Assembly: GCA_044433405.1 (NCBI GenBank)
Contig: JAWXTQ010000113.1
Span: forward strand, 1-7,089
Length of the DNA stretch: 7,089 nt
From: CAMQVM01 sp044433405
GTDB lineage: Bacteria; Bacteroidota; Bacteroidia; Bacteroidales; Rikenellaceae
Reading direction: 5' to 3'
Below the pieces are notes generated by a model. The model was not told the DNA's origin. It did not search any database and saw only the letters and a list, made by a program, of their open reading frames with translations. The translations under genes were made by a program, and so were the position numbers. Below are positions 1 through 5,062 of the stretch, piece by piece. Each line of letters begins with the position of its first letter. The stretch's first letter is position 1.

Positions 1-39
1 TTCGACCTGCCCATTTTTTTGATGTGATATGTTTTTATG

Positions 40-186
40 CGCCACCAACACTTTTGCTACGCAAAAAGTGCTTTTAAAGGGCGGTGGCGATGTGGAGCTC
101 TGGACTCTCCTTGCGGAGGGCAGGGGTCAGAGACCCCTTGGGGAGAAACTGCGTTTCTCCTGTGCTCATGTTCGGAGAGTATCTCC
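40..186. repeat. Cluster of short-loop inverted repeats downstream of dnaX
   Basis: Five inverted repeats follow one another in about 150 bp. An outer stem of 7 bp (40-46 with 83-89, CGCCACC/GGTGGCG) encloses a hairpin at 49-70 (CACTTTTGC, loop TAC, GCAAAAAGTG, one bulged A). Then come 105-110/115-120 (loop TTGC, one G-T pair), 122-128/132-138 (AGGGGTC, loop AGA, perfect 7 bp), 142-149/153-160 (GGAGAAAC, loop TGC, perfect 8 bp) and 174-178/182-186 (GGAGA, loop GTA). Loops are 3-4 nt throughout. Positions 81-160 hold 51 G/C of 80, well above the neighbouring genes. None of the stems is followed by a T tract on the minus strand, so a simple dnaX terminator is not evident. The pattern resembles a dispersed palindromic (REP/BIME-like) element or a structured RNA; which one is inference. 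Confidence 0.6.
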
Positions 187-187
187 A

Positions 188-214
188 TTAATCATTATCG
201 GCGTTAATCATTAT
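188..214. repeat. 11-bp direct repeat pair next to the dnaX stop
   Basis: TTAATCATTAT occurs at 188-198 and again at 204-214, separated by CGGCG. The second copy ends three bases before the dnaX stop codon. It is A+T-rich and sits between the hairpin cluster and the gene. It could be a protein-binding pair, a footprint of insertion, or chance in A+T-rich DNA. Confidence 0.4.
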
Positions 215-216
215 TA

Positions 217-2109
217 TTATACATAATCAAGATTCAATGCTGTGCACAGCTTTGACATTGAACTGTTCTTCTCAATCATGAATTTTAACTTGTCTTCATC
301 CCTGAGTAGTAGAGGTTTATCACTCTCGATTTTTTCATCTACCACAATATCAAAAAATAAAGGACGTAGTGAGCATAACTCCATAAGTCGCTCAGTAATT
401 GAGTGACGGTTGGTGTTGATCTCATCGCTTAAGATATGGTTTGCAACGGTGATGATTAACCTTCCATCTTTGATAGTGCAATACTCAAACGAACCCGCTA
501 AACGAGGACGTGAGTTCTTAAGCTCCTCAGCGTAGAGCTTGCATCCGCTTAATACATTCGTCTCTTTGCTGGCAGGGATTACTGCTGAATAGTCAGTGTC
601 GTTGTCTTTGCAGCTAACCTGCTCTGACTCACTTTCATCTTTAGCAGAGGCTGTAGCCTTGGTTAATGATGATATTGAAACACCTAAAAGTGAGCGCTTT
701 TCTCCTCTTGGTGCAGTCGCTGAATTAGGTTGTTTGATTGGTGTAGGTTCGGAAGCCGATAGTGGTGGTGCTGTAGGTACTGATGTTGTCGTAACTGCTG
801 GTTTTTCAGCTGCTTGAACTACTGGATTTGCACTTTTAACTACTGTCTTCTCACTGCTTTTAGTCTCAACTTTTACCTCTTGGTTAACACTGCAATTACT
901 ACTTTGTGTGTTAGTAGGAGTGGTGGTGCTCTGAGGGATGGGAGCACTCTGAGGTGATGGATTGCTTATTGGAGGTAGAGTATAGGTTTGATTAATGCTA
1001 CCACCTGTGAGCTTTATTGGTGAGAGATTGCAGAGCTTTAAAATGGTTAGCTCGGCTAGCAATCTAATGTTTAACGAAAATTTTGTGGCTGATTCGGCCT
1101 GAGAAATGATATTTAGCGAATCAAATATCAAGGATATAGCCATCGTTGATGTTTGCGCCTTAAAACGCTCAGCAATTCCACTTGTTACCTCTAAAAGCGG
1201 AAGAGTAGCTGGATCTGCAGCAACTAAGAGATTGCGCAAATGGTTTGATAGCCCACCCAAAAAACTGGTCACATCAAAACCCTTTTGGAGAATCGAATCG
1301 AGCTGTAGTAGAGCATCTTTGTAGTCGCCCTGTTTATAGGCATCAACAAACTGAAAGTATGAATCGTAATCTAGAATGTTTAAGGCCTCAGAAACATCGC
1401 TGTGTTTGAGGTCGCTGCCGCAAAAAGATACGACTTTGTCATACATCGAAAGTGCATCCCTCATGCAGCCATCGGCCTTTTGAGAGATTATATGTAGCGA
1501 CTCTTCATCAAAATTTATTCCCTCTTTTGTTGATATAAACTTTAGATATTGAGCCATATCTTCAACTCTTATGCGCTTAAAGTCGTATGACTGGCAGCGT
1601 GAGAGAATTGTAGGTAGGATTTTGTGTTTTTCGGTTGTCGCAAGAATGAAAATCGCATGACTTGGTGGCTCTTCTAGTGTTTTTAGAAAAGCGTTAAATG
1701 CAGCAGTCGAGAGCATGTGAGCCTCGTCGATGATATAAATTCCATATTTGCCAACTTGTGGAGGAATGCGTACTTGGTCGTTTAATGCACGGATATTCTC
1801 TACAGAGTTATTGGATGCTGCATCAAGCTCATGGATGTTGAATGAACGATTCTCATCAAATGCTTTGCACGATTCGCACTCGCCACATGGCTCAATAGAA
1901 TCATTGAGATTTAGGCAGTTGAGTGTCTTTGACAAGATGCGTGCACATGTTGTTTTGCCGACTCCTCTAGGTCCACAAAAAAGATAGGCATGCGCAGTTT
2001 GGTTGCGCGATATAGCATTTTTAAGTGTTGAGGTAATATGATTTTGCCCCACTACCGATTCAAAGGTTATGGGGCGATATTTTCTTGCAGAAACTATAAA
2101 ATTTTCCAT
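217..2109 (-). CDS. dnaX: DNA polymerase III subunit gamma/tau
   Basis: This is the ATPase subunit of the clamp loader, which opens the beta sliding clamp and places it on primed DNA in the cytoplasm. The 630 residues are close to the full-length tau of other bacteria (643 in E. coli). The N-terminal AAA+ module is complete: Walker A GPRGVGKT at 46-53, four zinc-binding Cys at 65, 75, 78 and 81, Walker B IIDEAH at 126-131, sensor 1 ATTE at 157-160, the SRC arginine-finger motif at 170-172 and a sensor 2 GCMRDAL at 214-220. The clamp-loader collar domain runs to about 365. A Pro/Ser/Thr/Ala-rich linker follows (about 370-500), then a folded C-terminal domain (about 515-630). The ATG at 2109 gives the usual MENFIVSARKYRP-type start. 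It has no Shine-Dalgarno sequence and lies 21 bp after the barrel gene, suggesting co-transcription. I recognised no A-rich frameshift heptamer, so a single product is likely. Confidence 0.97.
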   Translation of the reverse strand: MENFIVSARKYRPITFESVVGQNHITSTLKNAISRNQTAHAYLFCGPRGVGKTTCARILSKTLNCLNLNDSIEPCGECESCKAFDENRSFNIHELDAASNNSVENIRALNDQVRIPPQVGKYGIYIIDEAHMLSTAAFNAFLKTLEEPPSHAIFILATTEKHKILPTILSRCQSYDFKRIRVEDMAQYLKFISTKEGINFDEESLHIISQKADGCMRDALSMYDKVVSFCGSDLKHSDVSEALNILDYDSYFQFVDAYKQGDYKDALLQLDSILQKGFDVTSFLGGLSNHLRNLLVAADPATLPLLEVTSGIAERFKAQTSTMAISLIFDSLNIISQAESATKFSLNIRLLAELTILKLCNLSPIKLTGGSINQTYTLPPISNPSPQSAPIPQSTTTPTNTQSSNCSVNQEVKVETKSSEKTVVKSANPVVQAAEKPAVTTTSVPTAPPLSASEPTPIKQPNSATAPRGEKRSLLGVSISSLTKATASAKDESESEQVSCKDNDTDYSAVIPASKETNVLSGCKLYAEELKNSRPRLAGSFEYCTIKDGRLIITVANHILSDEINTNRHSITERLMELCSLRPLFFDIVVDEKIESDKPLLLRDEDKLKFMIEKNSSMSKLCTALNLDYV

Positions 2110-2130
2110 TATGTGAGTGTGACTGATGTG

Positions 2131-3702
2131 CTAAAATCTAAATCCAATAGTTGTCATCAAGCTGTTATAGATGTATGTATTTACGTAAGTTTGATCACTT
2201 TGGATTGTTGTGCCATCACTAAATGTGTCAGAGTAGAAATATTTAGACGATGCCACATTTTTCATGTTTACAAAGGTTAAATCTAGGTATAAAGATCCAG
2301 CTTTATAGCCAATACCACCACTTATATTTCTCCACGCATCTTCGTCGCTATACCCATCACAGTAAGGGTTAGAGTAGTGTGCGTAACCTCCACGTGCATA
2401 AAAATTGCTAGTTAGTCTGGCTTCAATACCTGCTCTAATGCTGTTAGATGCTTTGTAGGTTGATGTGATTTGGTCGTTAATATACATTTTATCATCGTAA
2501 CTAAAACCATCTGTTACTCTCATCTTGTTGTAGTATGTGCGCTCCCAGTCGAAACTAAAAATAAATGTGTTTGCATAGGTGTATGATGCACCAAGCAACA
2601 ATTTAGGCGCAGTAACCATTCTGTATTCACCAAGTAGATATGGTGTGCCAGCATATAGATATGTTGGATCAGTCATGTAGTAGCTGTACATGTCGGCATA
2701 ATACTCCTCTTTGATGTTGTAGATGGTTGGAGCGTGTGCTGCAATACCAATCTTTAAACCATCAATTACTTCGGCAATTGCACCCACCTTAAAACTAAAT
2801 CCACTACCTGTTACATTTAGAGTTTGGATATAGTCAAAAACATCTAAATCACCAACATTAACATTCAAGTTAGAGTATTCGCTATATCTGTTTACTAGAG
2901 AGTATTGGTATTTCATTGCTGAAAGTGTAGTTCCGACATACACCTTGTCAAGAATATTAAAACCTGCTGTAAAGCCGTAATCTCCTGTGTATCCCATGGT
3001 TTTGCGTGTCATTTCAGGGTATATCTCATCACCCTCAAACAGCGTTCCTGCATTATTAACCGAAGGGGTGTATTGAGTAGGTGAGCTATAGCTCGAATAT
3101 AACAATCCGCTGTTGTATGCAAGCATTCCTCCCCATAACGACGAGCTTTGGTTGCTGTAAGGAGTGTAGAGATTGTTGTCACTGCTCGTGATATCACTTG
3201 GACTAATTCCGTAGAGTTGTCGTCCAAACATATTTAGGATGGTGTTTTGCTCATAATGACCCGACACATACTCTTGAGAACTTAGATCGTTTGTTCTGTT
3301 ATACACAATACCAATGTTTGCACTACGTAAAATGCCACTATTGCTATTGCCTAGATTGATTACTAGACTCATGTTATTTAGAGGAGTTGTTGTGCTCTTG
3401 TCATAGGTATAGTATTGCCCTAGCGATCCGCTAGTGGTTGAGTTTACCTTGCTAAATAGAAGTGATCCAGTTACAGAAAAATCGTTAGCTTTATACATAC
3501 CAATACCTGCTGGATTGATGGCAGCAGATGCTCCATCAGCTCCCAGTGCTGTAAATGCACCCCCCATCGCTGCACTCCTCGCTGTTGAGAAGGAGCGCGA
3601 TGTTTGCGATATGTTGAATATATCTATTGCCTCTTGCGCATTTGCAAATCCAAATGTGCAAGATAATAATATGGCTATAAATGTTTTTCTACTATTTCTC
3701 AT
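2131..3702 (-). CDS. FadL/OmpP1-like outer-membrane beta-barrel protein
   Basis: This is a predicted outer-membrane barrel of 523 residues, probably of the OmpP1/FadL/TodX group, whose known members move hydrophobic compounds across the outer membrane; the substrate here cannot be read. A signal peptide is clear: basic start (R2, R5, K6), hydrophobic core 8-19 and an ANA|Q cleavage site after residue 22. The mature start carries the family signature, with AMGGAF at 45-50 and INPAGIGMY at 62-70. A second typical stretch is GFSFKVGAIAEVIDG...GIAAHAPTIY at about 301-328. Alternating aromatic/polar strands fill the rest, and the chain ends in aromatic F523 (GFRF), as expected for a BAM-assembled barrel. 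A Tyr/Ser/Asn-rich insertion (about 140-230) may be a surface loop. It begins 29 bp after the Ser-rich lipoprotein gene and ends 21 bp before dnaX. Annotation as a hemin receptor, sometimes given to such proteins, is not supported by anything visible here. Confidence 0.86.
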   Translation of the reverse strand: MRNSRKTFIAILLSCTFGFANAQEAIDIFNISQTSRSFSTARSAAMGGAFTALGADGASAAINPAGIGMYKANDFSVTGSLLFSKVNSTTSGSLGQYYTYDKSTTTPLNNMSLVINLGNSNSGILRSANIGIVYNRTNDLSSQEYVSGHYEQNTILNMFGRQLYGISPSDITSSDNNLYTPYSNQSSSLWGGMLAYNSGLLYSSYSSPTQYTPSVNNAGTLFEGDEIYPEMTRKTMGYTGDYGFTAGFNILDKVYVGTTLSAMKYQYSLVNRYSEYSNLNVNVGDLDVFDYIQTLNVTGSGFSFKVGAIAEVIDGLKIGIAAHAPTIYNIKEEYYADMYSYYMTDPTYLYAGTPYLLGEYRMVTAPKLLLGASYTYANTFIFSFDWERTYYNKMRVTDGFSYDDKMYINDQITSTYKASNSIRAGIEARLTSNFYARGGYAHYSNPYCDGYSDEDAWRNISGGIGYKAGSLYLDLTFVNMKNVASSKYFYSDTFSDGTTIQSDQTYVNTYIYNSLMTTIGFRF

Positions 3703-3731
3703 ATTTGTTATATGTTAGTTTCATTTTGTTT

Positions 3732-4943
3732 TTATCTGCTTCTTACGCTACTTCCTGACGAACTACTTGAGCTCGAAGAAGAGGTGCTTGTAGATCGGCT
3801 ACTACTACTGCTACTTGAAGAAGATGTAGATGTCGATCTAGAACTAGATGAGCTAGAGCTAGAGCTTATCCCAGAGCTTGAACTTGAACTGACAGAGCTA
3901 GAGCGTATTGAGCTACCACTGCTGCTAGAGCTGCCGCTGCTTAAACTGCTGCTTCTAGTTGCTGAAGATGAGCTACCGCTGCTTGTAGAGCTAGTGCTGC
4001 GAACGCTACTGCTAGAGCTGTTACTGCTGCTAGAGCTACTGCGTACAGATGTGCCGCTGCTTTTGCTGCTTGAGCTACTGCTGCTAGATGATAATATCTC
4101 TTCTCGTTTTGAATCTTTTTCGCTATCGAATACAGACGATTTTGTTGAGCTATAGTTGCTGCTGTAGGTAGAATTTCTTACAGAAGAACCGCTGCTATTT
4201 CTAGAGTATGTAGTGCTTCGAGTGCTTGTGTAGCTGTTGCCACTTGAGCCTGAAGAGCTACGTGTGCCAGTTGTATAGTAGTTTCGACTAGGTGATGTAG
4301 AGCGCAAGGTGTTGTTGCTATACACGGTGTTGTTTTTGTTGTATTTTGGCTTGTAGCTGTAGTATGGAGAGTGAAAGTTATTCGGTCCATACCAAGGCTT
4401 GTAGTAGTAGTAATTGTGCCATGGGCTGTACCATGGGTTGTTCCAACTACTATACCAATTATAAGGGCGATAATACCAATAACTATGTACGTACATAGGT
4501 GAATACCATGGATTTAAGGCAAGGTTGCTATAATACCATGATGGTGTGTAGCCAAACGACCAACCTATATCATACCACGATGGCGTGACATTAAGGTAGA
4601 CCACTGTTGAGCTACTCTCCTCGACATAAGTTCCATCGTTACTGCTATCTGTGTAGTCGACAGCGGCGTAATCATTACCATCGGTGAATGCTTGTTCAAA
4701 CATCCCTGGATAGTATACCTCTTCGATATCTTCGGTAGATATTATTCTGCTTTCAGCGTAACTGTCTACAGTTTGTTGAGGTTGTGTATTTGTGGTTACT
4801 GTTGTTCTGCTAACTACTCTAGCCCTGCTAGGGGTGATATAATTTCCATACAACTCATCGTAGCTCTGTTGAGTTGTGATACTGTAACAAGATGCAAACA
4901 GTAATGGAGCTAACATTAAGGTGAAAAATAGTTTACTGTTCAT
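3732..4943 (-). CDS. Predicted lipoprotein with Trp/Tyr-rich middle and Ser-rich tail, function unknown
   Basis: I do not recognise a characterised family for this 403-residue protein. Residues 1-18 form a type II signal peptide with lipobox FAS|C19; the Phe at -3 is tolerated in Bacteroidota. There is no run of acidic residues after C19 of the sort that directs Bacteroidota lipoproteins to the cell surface, so periplasmic attachment is as likely. Residues 20-115 are polar and partly acidic. Residues 116-201 hold 10 Trp and about 20 Tyr, with NPWYSP at 144-149 and 169-174 and TPSWY at 120-124 and 133-137. From about 214 the chain turns Ser-rich; 285-403 is 87 Ser of 119. A charged block (273-284, with DSEKDSKREE) interrupts it. 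No D-(S/T)-hydrophobic site typical of Bacteroidales O-glycosylation is present. Both AGY and TCN serine codons are used, which supports a real translated tail. ATG 4943 follows a structured leader and a good promoter. Confidence 0.85.
   Translation of the reverse strand: MNSKLFFTLMLAPLLFASCYSITTQQSYDELYGNYITPSRARVVSRTTVTTNTQPQQTVDSYAESRIISTEDIEEVYYPGMFEQAFTDGNDYAAVDYTDSSNDGTYVEESSSTVVYLNVTPSWYDIGWSFGYTPSWYYSNLALNPWYSPMYVHSYWYYRPYNWYSSWNNPWYSPWHNYYYYKPWYGPNNFHSPYYSYKPKYNKNNTVYSNNTLRSTSPSRNYYTTGTRSSSGSSGNSYTSTRSTTYSRNSSGSSVRNSTYSSNYSSTKSSVFDSEKDSKREEILSSSSSSSSSKSSGTSVRSSSSSSNSSSSSVRSTSSTSSGSSSSATRSSSLSSGSSSSSGSSIRSSSVSSSSSSGISSSSSSSSSRSTSTSSSSSSSSSRSTSTSSSSSSSSSGSSVRSR
3756..3839 (-). repeat. 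Two tandem copies of a 14-residue Ser/Arg repeat within the lipoprotein gene
   Basis: Residues 369-382 and 383-396 are identical: R-STST followed by nine Ser. At the DNA level the copies differ at several synonymous positions: the Arg codon is AGA in one and CGA in the other, the next Ser TCG versus TCT, and the second Thr ACA versus ACC. The repeat is therefore preserved in protein rather than in DNA, unlike a fresh slippage product. Confidence 0.7.
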
Positions 4944-4970
4944 GACTTAAATAGTTTTAATTAATACTAC

Positions 4971-5025
4971 ACTGCATCGTGTGAAAAAGGGGTTTAAGGT
5001 GAAGCCTTTAACACACTAATGCAGT
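4971..5025 (-). promoter_or_regulatory. Nested stem-loop in the 5' leader of the Ser-rich lipoprotein gene
   Basis: Perfect 7-bp arms (4971-4977 ACTGCAT with 5019-5025 ATGCAGT) are followed inward by a 5-bp stem (4979-4983 GTGTG with 5012-5016 CACAC) and an inner hairpin (4993-4999 with 5005-5011, four pairs, one mismatch, then two more pairs, loop TGAAG). One side carries an unpaired purine strand, AAAAAGGGG in plus orientation at 4984-4992. The structure would begin within a few bases of the start point predicted from the upstream promoter and leaves about 27 nt of A+T-rich single strand before the ATG. A stabilising or regulatory 5' structure is one reading; a terminator for the transglutaminase gene is another, though no T run directly follows the outer stem. 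Confidence 0.55.
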
Positions 5026-5032
5026 AATTATG

Positions 5033-5062
5033 CAAATATAAGAAAAAAAATATTATTTCAAA
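5033..5062 (-). promoter_or_regulatory. Bacteroidetes-type promoter for the lipoprotein gene
   Basis: On the minus strand TTTG (5062-5059) is followed after 18 nt by TATATTTG (5040-5033), a full match to the -7 consensus TAnnTTTG with the usual spacing from the -33 TTTG. The spacer contains a run of eight T (eight A on the plus strand, 5043-5050). The -33 element overlaps the last codons of the upstream transglutaminase-like gene, whose stop is at 5053-5055. The predicted start point is near 5026-5029, giving a leader of roughly 85 nt. Confidence 0.7.

Noticed and set aside
29..226. 65-codon open frame on the plus strand through the hairpin cluster
   Set aside because: Its sequence follows the inverted repeats, it has no recognisable domain, and it overlaps the end of dnaX; I treat it as a by-product of the repeat.
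217..1100. Programmed frameshift in dnaX making a short gamma form
   Set aside because: I recognised no A-AAA-AAG-type slippery heptamer at the domain III/linker boundary; A/T runs near 330-356 lie too close to the stop to yield a gamma-length product.
2134..2143. TAGATTTT on the minus strand as a -7 element for dnaX
   Set aside because: It lacks the final G of TAnnTTTG and has no well-spaced TTTG upstream; too weak to call.
3658..3702. Possible lipobox (LLSC, Cys15) in the barrel protein
   Set aside because: A standard ANA|Q signal peptidase I site follows at residue 22 and the family is integral to the outer membrane, so lipidation is unlikely.
3692..3724. Ten-codon minus-strand ORF (MKLTYNKYEK) between the lipoprotein and barrel genes, overlapping the barrel start
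   Set aside because: Too short and with no supporting signal; an upstream-ORF role cannot be excluded but is not supported.
3712..4155. 147-codon Leu/Glu-rich frame on the plus strand, looking like a coiled coil
   Set aside because: It is the antisense reading of the Ser codons (AGC/AGT give Leu/Glu-type codons opposite) of the lipoprotein tail, not a gene.
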